DNA of 64,000 bases. It comes from Mesorhizobium tianshanense (lineage in GTDB: Bacteria; Pseudomonadota; Alphaproteobacteria; Rhizobiales; Rhizobiaceae). The notes under the pieces were generated by a model that ran no database searches, was not told the DNA's origin, and was given only the letters and a program-made list of their open reading frames with translations. The stretch covers positions 49,827-113,826 of the forward strand of contig NZ_VLKT01000025.1 of the NCBI RefSeq assembly GCF_007830515.1, given 5' to 3'. Every line of letters starts with the position of its first letter. Position 1 is the stretch's first letter. The translations under genes and the position numbers were made by a program. Positions 51,839-60,833 of this stretch are shown in pieces.

Positions 51839-52648
51839 TCAGCCGAGCGCCGACTTCAGGAAGATCATCACCGCAGAGGTCAAGGCATCGCCCTCGTCGC
51901 CGAAAGCGCGATCGATCGACATGTGCGAATAGGCACTGCCGTCGAATAGTGTCACCTCCGTTCCGGTCGCCCGCAGGCGCTCGGCGAAAGTCCGTGAAAC
52001 GGTCGCGCGACCGGATGCGCGCGAATAGGCGATGAAGGTCGGCGGATGTTTGCGTCCGCCGACATGGGCGGCAGGCGACAGTGCGCGCCACTGCGCGGGG
52101 TCGGGAAAGGCCCTGGCATAGGCCCGTGTCATGCCGCCGCTCCTTGCAAGCGCCTCCAGGTCATAGGCCTTGGTATCGCCAAGGATGAGCGCTGCGACAT
52201 TGGGCAGGCCGCCGCGCAGGCCGGTCAATGCAGCGAGATGGCAGCCGGCCGAATGGCCCATCACCACTATCAGTTCCGGATCGCCGCCGTGTTTGGCGAT
52301 GTTGGCGCGCACGTAGCGATATGCCCGCTCGACATCGTCGGCCTGGGTGGCGACATCAGCCTTGGGCAGCAACCGATAGTCGATGGAGACGAAGCAGAAG
52401 CCGTTGTCGAGCAGGAAGGCCGGCTTGGAATCCACGTTGGTGCGATTGCCGGCTCGCCAGGCACCGCCATGGATGTAAAAGACCACAGGCAGGTTGCGTG
52501 CGCCATCGCGCGAGTAGATGTCGAGCCTGGCCGGTCCGTAGTCGAAGGTTTGCGGAGACGGCGAACGCCGGCGCGATGCCGCTGAAGCGCTGGCCGGCAA
52601 CAAAGCTATTGACATCAAAAGCAGGGTTCGCCGATCGATCACCGTCAT
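51839..52648 (-). CDS. Alpha/beta-hydrolase with Sec signal
   Basis: 269 residues from ATG 52648. A signal-like segment LLLMSIALLPASASAASRRR is followed by LPVVFYIHGGAWRAGNRTNV, the HGG oxyanion motif of the hormone-sensitive-lipase/BD-FAE type, and VVMGHSAGCHLAALTG with the nucleophile serine. The catalytic histidine is in SAYSHMSIDRAFGDEG. An in-frame ATG 14 codons upstream encodes a direct duplication (LGCLELGCLE) from a tandem repeat. Convergent with bolA. Confidence 0.87.
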   Translation of the reverse strand: MTVIDRRTLLLMSIALLPASASAASRRRSPSPQTFDYGPARLDIYSRDGARNLPVVFYIHGGAWRAGNRTNVDSKPAFLLDNGFCFVSIDYRLLPKADVATQADDVERAYRYVRANIAKHGGDPELIVVMGHSAGCHLAALTGLRGGLPNVAALILGDTKAYDLEALARSGGMTRAYARAFPDPAQWRALSPAAHVGGRKHPPTFIAYSRASGRATVSRTFAERLRATGTEVTLFDGSAYSHMSIDRAFGDEGDALTSAVMIFLKSALG

Positions 52649-52650
52649 CT

Positions 52651-52680
52651 CCAGACAGCCCAGTTCCAGACAGCCCAGTC
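52651..52680. repeat. Short tandem repeat before the hydrolase gene
   Basis: Two copies of a 15-bp unit, CAGACAGCCCAGTTC, side by side (second copy ends CAGTCG). Confidence 0.7.
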
Positions 52681-52738
52681 GAAAGTGCATGCCGGCGCGG
52701 CGAGCGTCCAGTCAAGGATTGGTAAGCCGGACAAGAAC

Positions 52739-53632
52739 CTAAACCTCGCCGGCCGGCCTGATCCTCAGCCTTGCGATCCGGTTCTTGTCGCGCTTCATGA
52801 CGACGAAGCGCTTGCCGTGAAAGGTGAAAGCCTGCTTCTCGTCCGGGATCAATTGCGTCTCGTGGATGACGAGGCCGGCAATGGTGGTGGCTTCTTCGTC
52901 CGGCAGGTCCCAGCCAAGCGCCCGGTTCAGGTCGCGGATCGACACCGTGCCGTCGACGACGACGGAGCCGTCGGCTTCCTGCTTGACGCCCTGCATGTCG
53001 ATGTCGTGTTCGTCGGCGATCTCGCCGACGATCTCCTCGATGATGTCCTCCAGCGTCACCAGCCCCTCGACCTCTCCATACTCGTCGACGACGACGGCGA
53101 AATGCGCCTTGCGACGCAGGAAGGCGTTGAGCTGTTCCTGCAGCGTCGTGGTATCGGGCACGAACCACGGTTTTGAAGCGATCTTCATCACGTCGATCTT
53201 GGAAAAGTCGTTGCCGACATCGTTCAGAGCGCGCAGCAGATCCTTGGCGTGCAGCACGCCGACGATGTTGTCGAGCGAGCCCTTCCACAAGGGCATGCGG
53301 GTGTGCGGGCTCTGCAGGATCTCGCGCACCACCGCTTCCGGCGGATTGTCGGCATTGACCGAGCGCATGTTGGTGCGATGGACCATGACGTCGGACACTT
53401 CGAGCTCATCGAGATCGGAGAGGCGGCCGATGCGGGCGCGATCCTCGCGCACCACCTGGCCATCGCGCCGAAAATCATCGATCGCGCCGCGCGATTCGTC
53501 ATGGTTCGAATGCTGCGGCTCGATGCGCAGCAGTTTGTAGCCGAAGGCCGCGAGCAGGCGCGCGCGAAAGGCGAAAGCGAGCAGGCCGAGCCCGGCAAGG
53601 ACAGCAGCGACGATCCAGCCGGTCTCGTTCAT
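52739..53632 (-). CDS. CorC-like CBS-domain protein with a shortened N-terminus
   Basis: 297 residues. A single N-terminal membrane segment, WIVAAVLAGLGLLAFAFRAR, leads after ~35 residues into the cytosolic part: DELEVSDVMVHRTNMRSVNA starts the CBS pair, LVTLEDIIEEIVGEIADEHD is the second CBS, and a CorC/HlyC domain ends the protein (TIAGLVIHETQLIPDEKQAF). Rhizobial relatives beside aroB usually carry a four-helix DUF21/CNNM membrane domain of about 130 residues between these parts; here it appears deleted in frame. ATG shares an ATGA with the aroB stop. Confidence 0.83.
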   Translation of the reverse strand: MNETGWIVAAVLAGLGLLAFAFRARLLAAFGYKLLRIEPQHSNHDESRGAIDDFRRDGQVVREDRARIGRLSDLDELEVSDVMVHRTNMRSVNADNPPEAVVREILQSPHTRMPLWKGSLDNIVGVLHAKDLLRALNDVGNDFSKIDVMKIASKPWFVPDTTTLQEQLNAFLRRKAHFAVVVDEYGEVEGLVTLEDIIEEIVGEIADEHDIDMQGVKQEADGSVVVDGTVSIRDLNRALGWDLPDEEATTIAGLVIHETQLIPDEKQAFTFHGKRFVVMKRDKNRIARLRIRPAGEV

Positions 53633-54807
53633 CCCGGGCGGCTCTGCTGACCCGGGCTGCTCTGCTGACCCGGGCGGCTTTTCTGCCGACCCGGATGGTT
53701 CTCCTTCAGAAACGACAGCACTTCCGACGCTGGCACATCCCTGGCAATGAACGCCTGGCCGATGCCGTGCGTCAGGATGAAGGTCAGCGCGCCGCGCGAC
53801 ACTTTCTTGTCCTGGGTGATGAAGGCGAGCAGCGCCTCGGCATCAGGCAATTCGCCCGGAATATCGGCCATGCGCCAGGGCAGGCCAACGGCGCGAAGAT
53901 GCGTCTCGACGCGCGCCGCATCATCGGGACTTGCCAGATTGAGGCGTGACGAAAAGCGATAAGCCAACGCCATGCCGATGGCGACCCCCTCGCCATGAAC
54001 GAGACGGGCGCTGTCATAGCGGGTGGCGGCCTCGAGCGCATGGCCGAACGTGTGGCCGAGATTGAGCAGCGCGCGGTCGCCGGTCTCGAACTCGTCGCGG
54101 GCGACGACGTCGGCCTTGGCGCGACAGGCTTCGGCGATGGCCTGTGCCCGCTCCGGGCCGCCGGCAAACACTTGCCCCCAGTTCTCCTCCAGCCAAGCGA
54201 AGAAGTCCGGGCGGTCGATGAGCCCGTATTTGGCGAGCTCGGCGTAACCTGCCCTGAACTCCCGGATCGGCAGCGTGTCGAGCACTTCGGTGTCGGCCAG
54301 CACCAGTTTCGGCTGATGGAAGACGCCGACGAGGTTCTTGCCGCGCGCACTGTTGATGCCGGTCTTGCCGCCGACCGAGGAATCGACCTGGGCGAGGAGC
54401 GAGGTCGGGATCTGCACGAAATTCATGCCGCGGCGTACGATGCCGGCGGCAAAGCCGGCCAGATCGCCGATGACGCCGCCGCCGAGCGCGATGACGACGT
54501 CGCCACGCTCGAGCCTTGCGGCGAGCACGCCGTCCACCACCTCCTCGAGATGCGCGAAACTCTTGGTCTTTTCCCCAGCCGGCAGCGTGATGACGGCAGG
54601 CTGGATGCCGCCCTGTTCGAGACCGGCCTTTAACGTTTCGAGATGTGCTGTGGCGACATTGTCGTCGGTGACCACCGCGGCGCGTGTGCCGGGCAAGCGG
54701 CGCGAAATCTCGGTGCCTGCGCGGGAAAGCAAGCCGGGGCCGATCAATATGTCGTAGGCGCGGTCGCCAAGCCCGACTTCGACGGTGACTGTCGCGTTGG
54801 CGCTCAC
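53629..54807 (-). CDS. aroB: 3-dehydroquinate synthase
   Basis: Second shikimate-pathway enzyme. It has 392 residues from a GTG at 54807 that overlaps the aroK stop (GTGA). The NAD-binding block ALGGGVIGDLAGFAAGIVRR lies near residues 104-123, KTGINSARGKNLVGVFHQP near 152, and the zinc histidines in LNLGHTFGHALEA and LVHGEGVAIGM near 250-270. The last ~17 residues (PGRQKSRPGQQSSPGQQSRPG) lie outside the normal fold and come from an 18-bp tandem repeat. Both ends are overlapped by neighbours. Confidence 0.93.
   Translation of the reverse strand: MSANATVTVEVGLGDRAYDILIGPGLLSRAGTEISRRLPGTRAAVVTDDNVATAHLETLKAGLEQGGIQPAVITLPAGEKTKSFAHLEEVVDGVLAARLERGDVVIALGGGVIGDLAGFAAGIVRRGMNFVQIPTSLLAQVDSSVGGKTGINSARGKNLVGVFHQPKLVLADTEVLDTLPIREFRAGYAELAKYGLIDRPDFFAWLEENWGQVFAGGPERAQAIAEACRAKADVVARDEFETGDRALLNLGHTFGHALEAATRYDSARLVHGEGVAIGMALAYRFSSRLNLASPDDAARVETHLRAVGLPWRMADIPGELPDAEALLAFITQDKKVSRGALTFILTHGIGQAFIARDVPASEVLSFLKENHPGRQKSRPGQQSSPGQQSRPG
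53633..53690. repeat. 18-bp tandem repeat in the 3' end of aroB
   Basis: About three units of the form GCTCTGCTGACCCGGGCG; the last unit has diverged. It is read as repeated Pro-Gly-Gln-Gln residues at the AroB C-terminus. Confidence 0.8.
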
Positions 54808-55409
54808 GACCGCACCTCGCCTGTCTCGGTTGCAACGCCAAAATGCCTGCAAAGCGCGCTCACCACCTCGGCCGCAATGACCTCCTTGCGATCGTCGCGG
54901 GTCGGCACGGTGACATCTGCGGTTGCGTAGACCGGATAGCGCTCGACCATCAGCCGCTCGATCACGGCGCGAGGATCGGCGCTTTTCAGGAGCGGCCGGT
55001 TCTGCTTCTTGGAAACGCGATCCATCAGCAGGTCGATCTCGGCCTTCAGCCATACCGACACGCCATGGCCCGCAATCGCCTCCCGCGTCTGCGCGCTCAT
55101 GAAGGCGCCGCCGCCGGTCGACAGCACCTGTGGACCGTGTTCCAACACGCGCAGGATGACGCGTTGCTCAAGCGCCCGGAACTCGGTCTCGCCATAGCGT
55201 TCGAACAGTTCGGGAACCGTCATGCGCGACACGCTTTCGATCTCCTGGTCGCTGTCGATGAAAGGCAGCCCCAGCATCCCCGCGACCTTGCGGCCGATCG
55301 CCGTCTTGCCTGCGCCCATAAGGCCGACGAAGACGACGGAACGGTCACCCAGCCGGCCGAGCAGCGCGGCATGGCTTTCATCAGGAGGATTTGCTGGCAG
55401 CGCGTTCAT
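54804..55409 (-). CDS. aroK: Shikimate kinase
   Basis: Phosphorylates shikimate. It has 201 residues from ATG 55409; an ATG 23 codons upstream would add MSQVLIANPWGTFAEPAWKH, unlike the family. The P-loop GLMGAGKT is at 29-36, the shikimate-binding aspartate in FIDSDQEI near 53, VLSTGGGAFMS near 96 and the lid arginine in KKQNRPLLK near 138. Its upstream region carries three copies of TCCAAGCAGG. Confidence 0.93.
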   Translation of the reverse strand: MNALPANPPDESHAALLGRLGDRSVVFVGLMGAGKTAIGRKVAGMLGLPFIDSDQEIESVSRMTVPELFERYGETEFRALEQRVILRVLEHGPQVLSTGGGAFMSAQTREAIAGHGVSVWLKAEIDLLMDRVSKKQNRPLLKSADPRAVIERLMVERYPVYATADVTVPTRDDRKEVIAAEVVSALCRHFGVATETGEVRS

Positions 55410-55423
55410 GACACCATGATGTT

Positions 55424-55530
55424 TCCAAGCAGGTTCCGCAAAAGTGCCCCACGGGTTGGCGATAAGAACCTGCGACAAACCAAAGAATCCAAGCAGGTAT
55501 TCGTGGGCTGGCCATAAATGCCTGCTTGGA
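55424..55530. promoter_or_regulatory. Three copies of a 10-mer upstream of aroK
   Basis: TCCAAGCAGG occurs at 55424-55433 and 55488-55497, and its inverse CCTGCTTGGA at 55521-55530. The last two form a 10-bp stem with a 23-base loop. They fill the 276 bp between aroK and the small membrane protein gene. Confidence 0.55.
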
Positions 55531-55685
55531 GCCCTCCTTGCCGGCGTATCGACATCAAAAGCCTGTTTGCGTCAAGCGTGACGCGCGCCGCGCGTCGCTC
55601 GAGCTTCGTCCTTGAATTGGCCGGTTTGGCATCCCATAAGGGCACAGGGTTTGGAAACGCAGAACAAGAAGACGGGCGTAAATTG

Positions 55686-55838
55686 ATGCCGACACTGTTT
55701 CGCTTTGTCGTGACGCTCACGATTCTGGCCGGCATTGTCTATGGCGCGATGTTCGCTCTGGCGATGTTTGTCGAGCCGAGAAAGGTCGAAATGAGCGTAC
55801 GCATTCCTCCCGAAAAGCTGAATCCCAAGAAAAATTGA
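55686..55838 (+). CDS. Conserved small membrane protein
   Basis: 50 residues. One membrane segment (LFRFVVTLTILAGIVYGAMFALAMFV, written in parts) is followed by the short tail EPRKVEMSVRIPPEKLNPK. The gene ends 10 bp before xerD, so it is probably co-transcribed with it. Similar short proteins are found next to xerD/aroK in other Rhizobiales, sometimes mislabelled as histidine kinase. Function unknown. Confidence 0.75.
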   Translation: MPTLFRFVVTLTILAGIVYGAMFALAMFVEPRKVEMSVRIPPEKLNPKKN

Positions 55839-55848
55839 CCCAAAAGAA

Positions 55849-56766
<918 letters not shown>

Positions 56767-56864
56767 GCGTCATATCGCTATGTGAGGCGACGTTCCGCCA
56801 CTCGGAGCCTTTGTTTCCTAGGTTCCGCCAGTCATTGCCTTCCGACTTACCGGTCCGCAGAAGA

Positions 56865-57815
56865 ATGTACAATTACCTCGACTTCGAAAAGCCGATCGCC
56901 GATCTCGAAGGCAAGATCCTCGAGCTGAAGAAGCTTGCCGAGAACGGCGAGGCGGTCGATGTCGGCGATGAGATCGGCCGTCTCGAGAAACGCGTCCGCG
57001 ACGCGCTGCGCGACATTTATAAGGCACTGACGCCATGGCAAAAGGTGCAGGTGGCGCGCCACCCGGACAGACCGCATTGCGTCGACTACATCAAGGGTCT
57101 GTTCAGCGATTTCACGCCGCTCGCCGGCGATCGCAATTTCGGCGAGGATCAGGCGATCGTCGGCGGCTTCGCCCGCTTCCGTGGCGAACCGGTGGCGATC
57201 ATCGGCCAGGAAAAGGGCTCGGATACGGCGAGCCGCTTGAAGCATAATTTCGGCTCGGTGCGACCGGAGGGTTACCGCAAGGCGGTGCGGCTGATGGAAC
57301 TCGCCGACCGCTTCGAAATCCCGTTGCTGACATTGGTCGACACGGCCGGCGCATATCCCGGCGTCAACGCAGAGGAGCGCGGCCAGGCGGAGGCCATCGC
57401 CCGTTCGACCTCTGCCTGTCTCGGCCTGAAAGTGCCGTCGATCTCGGTGGTCATCGGCGAAGGCGGCTCGGGCGGCGCCATTGCGATCGCCACCGCCAAC
57501 CGCGTCTACATGCTCGAACACGCCATCTATTCGGTGATCTCGCCGGAGGGCGCCGCCTCGATCCTGTGGCGCGACACCACCCGCTCGAAGGATGCGGCGA
57601 CCAATATGAAGATCACGGCTCAGGACCTGCTCGAGCTGAAGATCATCGACGCCATCGTTCCCGAGCCACTCGGCGGCGCCCATCGTGGCCCGGAAACGGT
57701 GATCGCCGCCACCGGCGACCTCATCGCGAAAACGATGAAGGAGTTCGCCGGCGCCAACACCGATTTTCGCGAGCAGCGCCGCGAGAAATACCTGGCTATG
57801 GGCCGGAACCTCTAG
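56865..57815 (+). CDS. accA: Acetyl-CoA carboxylase carboxyltransferase alpha subunit
   Basis: First committed step of fatty acid synthesis. It has 316 residues from ATG 56865 (MYNYLDFEKPIADLEGKILE), the family N-terminus; a longer frame from 56811 adds unrelated codons. Crotonase-like fold: DRNFGEDQAIVGGFARFRGE near 89-108, TLVDTAGAYPGVNAEERGQA near 163-182, and IGEGGSGGAIAIATANRVYM near 200. The RSKDAATNMKITAQDLLEL block is conserved. Followed by an R1 repeat. Confidence 0.96.
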   Translation: MYNYLDFEKPIADLEGKILELKKLAENGEAVDVGDEIGRLEKRVRDALRDIYKALTPWQKVQVARHPDRPHCVDYIKGLFSDFTPLAGDRNFGEDQAIVGGFARFRGEPVAIIGQEKGSDTASRLKHNFGSVRPEGYRKAVRLMELADRFEIPLLTLVDTAGAYPGVNAEERGQAEAIARSTSACLGLKVPSISVVIGEGGSGGAIAIATANRVYMLEHAIYSVISPEGAASILWRDTTRSKDAATNMKITAQDLLELKIIDAIVPEPLGGAHRGPETVIAATGDLIAKTMKEFAGANTDFREQRREKYLAMGRNL

Positions 57816-57890
57816 ACCATGATCCCGGACCGAAGGTCAGCGTAGCAAAAAAGTCGGAACCGGTTTTCGCTGGAGATCGTGGTCAAACAA
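57816..57890. repeat. Palindromic repeat, family R1
   Basis: GACCATGATCCCGGACCGAA ... AGTCGGAACCGGTTTTCGC ... GAGATCGTGGTC. Starts at the accA stop. Confidence 0.85.
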
Positions 57891-58125
57891 GAAGATTCTG
57901 TCCGTCCGATTTTCAATCGGATGGACCGCGAGACGATCTCGGCGCCGCAATGTAGCAAGATTGAGCGCTTCGCCACAAAAATGCCGCTGCATTCGGTTCA
58001 ATCAGATTGCCGTGAGGGATGCGCCCGGCGCTTGCGGTAAGGAATTTTCAAGGTTAACGGGTTTAGGGTTGGGTCTGACGGTGCTGATGCCTGCAGTCCG
58101 AAAGAAAAAAGACATAGCCATACGC
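57816..58125. other. 310-bp spacer between accA and the L,D-transpeptidase gene
   Basis: It holds the R1 repeat at 57816-57890, then a hairpin of CCGTCCGATT with AATCGGATGG (57902-57924), like the module at 39545. Nothing clear lies between 57940 and 58090; the last part is an open frame with possible upstream starts for the next gene. Confidence 0.7.
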
Positions 58126-59421
58126 ATGTTTGCCAAGCTTGCCCGCACCGGATTTCTGATTGCCGCGATAGGGGTCGCCGGCTGCACTGATTCCTCGATG
58201 AAGGATTTCAATCCTTCGGCCAACAACCCGCTGCCCGACAAGATCCTGGCCAGCATGAAGGCCAAGGGCATGACCCGCACCTCGCCGGTGATGGCCCGCA
58301 TCTTCAAGGAAGAGGGCAAGCTCGAAATCTGGAAGGCCAAGACCAACGGCCGCTACGACATCGTCGCCAGCTACGACATCTGCAAATGGTCGGGCAAGCT
58401 GGGCCCCAAATTCACCGAAGGCGACCGCCAGGCGCCGGAAGGCTTCTATACGGTCCGTCCGGCGCAGATGAATCCGCGGTCGAGCTACCACCTTGCCTTC
58501 AACATCGGCTACCCCAACGCCTACGATCGTGCCAATGGCCGCACCGGTTCCCATCTGATGGTCCATGGCGCCTGCTCGTCGTCGGGCTGCTATTCGATGA
58601 CCAACGCGCAGATCGAGCAAATCTACGCTTTCGGCCGCGATGCCTTCCAGGGAGGCCAGACCGAATTCCAAATCCAGGCCTTCCCGTTCCGCATGACCGC
58701 CGCCAACATGGCGCGTTATCGCCAGGATCCAAACTATGAATTCTGGAAGATGCTGAAGGTCGGCTACGACAATTTCGAGATCACCAAGGTGCCGCCGAAG
58801 GTCGACGTCTGCGAGAAGCGCTATGTCTTCAACCAGGTCGCGGCCGACGGCGCGACGTTCGATCCGGCCAGCGCCTGCCCCACGACGACACAGCCGGATT
58901 CGCTGAAGAGCGCCTTCAATGCCTACCAGAGCACCTACGAAGCGGCTTTCAACGGCGCGGTCAAGGCCAGCGTGCCGGCACCCAAGCCGACCATCGCCGG
59001 CATCAAAGAAGCCAGCATCGTTTCCGACTGGTCCAAGCGCCGCGCCCGCGGCGAACGCGTGCCGATCGAGCCGCCTTCGCTCAACGCCGACGGCTCGTTG
59101 ACCGAGACGGCGCGCATGGGCCGCATCGATTCGCCGGCGGGCCGCAAGATGGCCGCGCTCGACGCGGAGAAGGCTGCCAAGCAGAAGGCCGAGGAGCAAA
59201 GGCTTGCCGCGATAGAAGCAGCCAAGGCCGAGAAAGAGGCGGCCAGGATTCAGTCCTTGGCTGAAGAGGAAGCGGTCAGGGCCGCGGCCGAAGCGCCTGT
59301 CGCCACTGCAACCATCGCGCCCGCCGAGGCCGCCCCGGTGACCGAAACGCAGGCGGCGAGCGCTGAGGACAGCACAGCGACAAAGCTGAAGAGGAAGCTG
59401 CTCGGCATGTTTGGCGGCTGA
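58126..59421 (+). CDS. Murein L,D-transpeptidase (YafK/YkuD-type) lipoprotein
   Basis: 431 residues from ATG 58126; an ATG at 58087 would add 13. The N-terminus carries a lipobox, LARTGFLIAAIGVAGC. The YkuD active site HLMVHGACSSSGCYSM lies near residues 143-158, with the catalytic cysteine in SSSGC. A long C-terminal tail (about 285-430) is rich in Ala, Lys and Glu, with a coiled stretch EKAAKQKAEEQRLAAIEAAK. It probably remodels peptidoglycan or attaches lipoprotein. The lipobox cysteine would anchor it in the outer membrane. Confidence 0.87.
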   Translation: MFAKLARTGFLIAAIGVAGCTDSSMKDFNPSANNPLPDKILASMKAKGMTRTSPVMARIFKEEGKLEIWKAKTNGRYDIVASYDICKWSGKLGPKFTEGDRQAPEGFYTVRPAQMNPRSSYHLAFNIGYPNAYDRANGRTGSHLMVHGACSSSGCYSMTNAQIEQIYAFGRDAFQGGQTEFQIQAFPFRMTAANMARYRQDPNYEFWKMLKVGYDNFEITKVPPKVDVCEKRYVFNQVAADGATFDPASACPTTTQPDSLKSAFNAYQSTYEAAFNGAVKASVPAPKPTIAGIKEASIVSDWSKRRARGERVPIEPPSLNADGSLTETARMGRIDSPAGRKMAALDAEKAAKQKAEEQRLAAIEAAKAEKEAARIQSLAEEEAVRAAAEAPVATATIAPAEAAPVTETQAASAEDSTATKLKRKLLGMFGG

Positions 59422-59432
59422 AGTTTCTCACC

Positions 59433-59672
59433 TTGACCAAGCGCGCTGCTATTTACGATCTCAAGGGGCTGAACTGTCCCTTGCCGGTGCTCAAGGCGAA
59501 GAAACGGCTGGCGGCGATGCAGCCGGGCAGCCAGCTTTGGTTAGAGACCACCGACCCGCTCGCCGTCATCGACATTCCCTCCTTCTGTGCCGAGAGCGGT
59601 CATCATCTGGTCGAAACGACAGCGGTTTCCGGCGGCCATCGCTTTCTGGTCGAGCGCGGCGATATCGCCTGA
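59433..59672 (+). CDS. TusA-family sulfur carrier
   Basis: 79 residues from a TTG start. The CPxP motif is at C15-P18 in LKGLNCPLPVLKAKKRLAAM, and the sulfur-carrier cysteine is C15. Some members act in tRNA thiolation, others in sulfur trafficking or SoxY systems. The start lies 12 bp after the transpeptidase stop, so they are likely co-expressed. Confidence 0.88.
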   Translation: MTKRAAIYDLKGLNCPLPVLKAKKRLAAMQPGSQLWLETTDPLAVIDIPSFCAESGHHLVETTAVSGGHRFLVERGDIA

Positions 59673-59728
59673 GTTCGGCGAGCTTCTGCCAGCCTCGCCT
59701 CGTGGCTCGAATTGAACCCAGAGGAAAG

Positions 59729-60829
59729 CTACCGCCCGGCGATGGCCAGCGGGTTGTTCTCCAGCGCCGCGCGGTCGGGCGTGTCGATCGACGGCCGGTT
59801 GGTGAAGGCGGCAAACAGCCGGCGGACGTAATCTTCCGGCATGTCGAGCGTGATCAGCACCAGCCTCGTGCCGCGTTGGCCGTCAGGCCAGGACGGCAAT
59901 CGCGCCGGCGGATGCAGGATCTTCTGCACGCCGTGGACGACCAGCGGCCGCGCCGGGTCTTCCAGCAATTCGATGATGCCCTTCATGCGCAGCAGGCGCT
60001 CGCCATGCGCCGATCGCAACAGGTCTAGGAACATCTCGATCGCCGAAAACGGCACCGGCCCATCATGGACGAGCGCGTGGGAGCGCACACGGGAATCGTG
60101 CCGATGGTCGCGGTCATGGTCGCCGTGGTCACCATGGTGGTGATGATCATGGGCAGCTTCCTCGCCCAGCCAGCGCCGCACGTCGGCGGACTTGGTGGCT
60201 GGGTTGTAGAGGCCGCAATCGAACAGCGCCGCTACATCGGTCCTACTGTCACCGGCATCGAGCAGTTCGGCACCCGGATTGATCTGCCGCAGCCGGGTCC
60301 GCAAGGCCTCTATATCAAGCGGATCGGTGGCCAGATCGGCTTTCGTCAGCACGATTCGGTCGGCGACGGCCACCTGCTTCACCGCCTCGACATGGGCGTC
60401 GAGCGTCGCACTGCCGTTGACCGCGTCGACCAGCGTGACGACGCCGTCGAGCCGGAAGGCCTGGACCAGCGCCGGATGCCCCATGATCGACTGCAGCACT
60501 GGCGCCGGATCGGCGAGGCCGGTGGTTTCGATGACGATGCGGGCAAGCCGGGCGATGCGGCCGGTCTGCAACCGATCGACGAGATCGGCCAGCGTGTCGA
60601 CCAGTTCGCCGTGCACCGTGCAGCAGAGACAGCCGTCTGAAAGCTGGATGATGCCATCGGAGGCTTGTTCGACCAGGAGATGGTCGATTGCGACCTCGCC
60701 GAACTCGTTGATGATGACCGCGGTGTCGGCGAGCGCCGGATCCCTGAGCAGCCGGTTGAGCAGCGTCGTCTTGCCGGCGCCGAGAAAACCGGTCAGCACC
60801 GAGACGGGGATGGGAAAGCCGCTGCTCAT
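59729..60829 (-). CDS. CobW/COG0523-family metal-handling GTPase
   Basis: 366 residues. Walker A GFLGAGKTT is at 14-22, and the metal-binding GCLCC is at 66-70 (C67, C69, C70). A histidine-rich loop EEAAHDHHHHGDHGDHDRDH near 230-250 is likely a zinc or cobalt reservoir. The C-terminal CobW_C domain ends with RPSIDTPDRAALENNPLAIA. Often called YjiA/ZigA-like; metal identity unresolved. Its start is 4 bp from the end of the carboxypeptidase gene. Confidence 0.88.
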   Translation of the reverse strand: MSSGFPIPVSVLTGFLGAGKTTLLNRLLRDPALADTAVIINEFGEVAIDHLLVEQASDGIIQLSDGCLCCTVHGELVDTLADLVDRLQTGRIARLARIVIETTGLADPAPVLQSIMGHPALVQAFRLDGVVTLVDAVNGSATLDAHVEAVKQVAVADRIVLTKADLATDPLDIEALRTRLRQINPGAELLDAGDSRTDVAALFDCGLYNPATKSADVRRWLGEEAAHDHHHHGDHGDHDRDHRHDSRVRSHALVHDGPVPFSAIEMFLDLLRSAHGERLLRMKGIIELLEDPARPLVVHGVQKILHPPARLPSWPDGQRGTRLVLITLDMPEDYVRRLFAAFTNRPSIDTPDRAALENNPLAIAGR

Positions 60830-60833
60830 CAGG

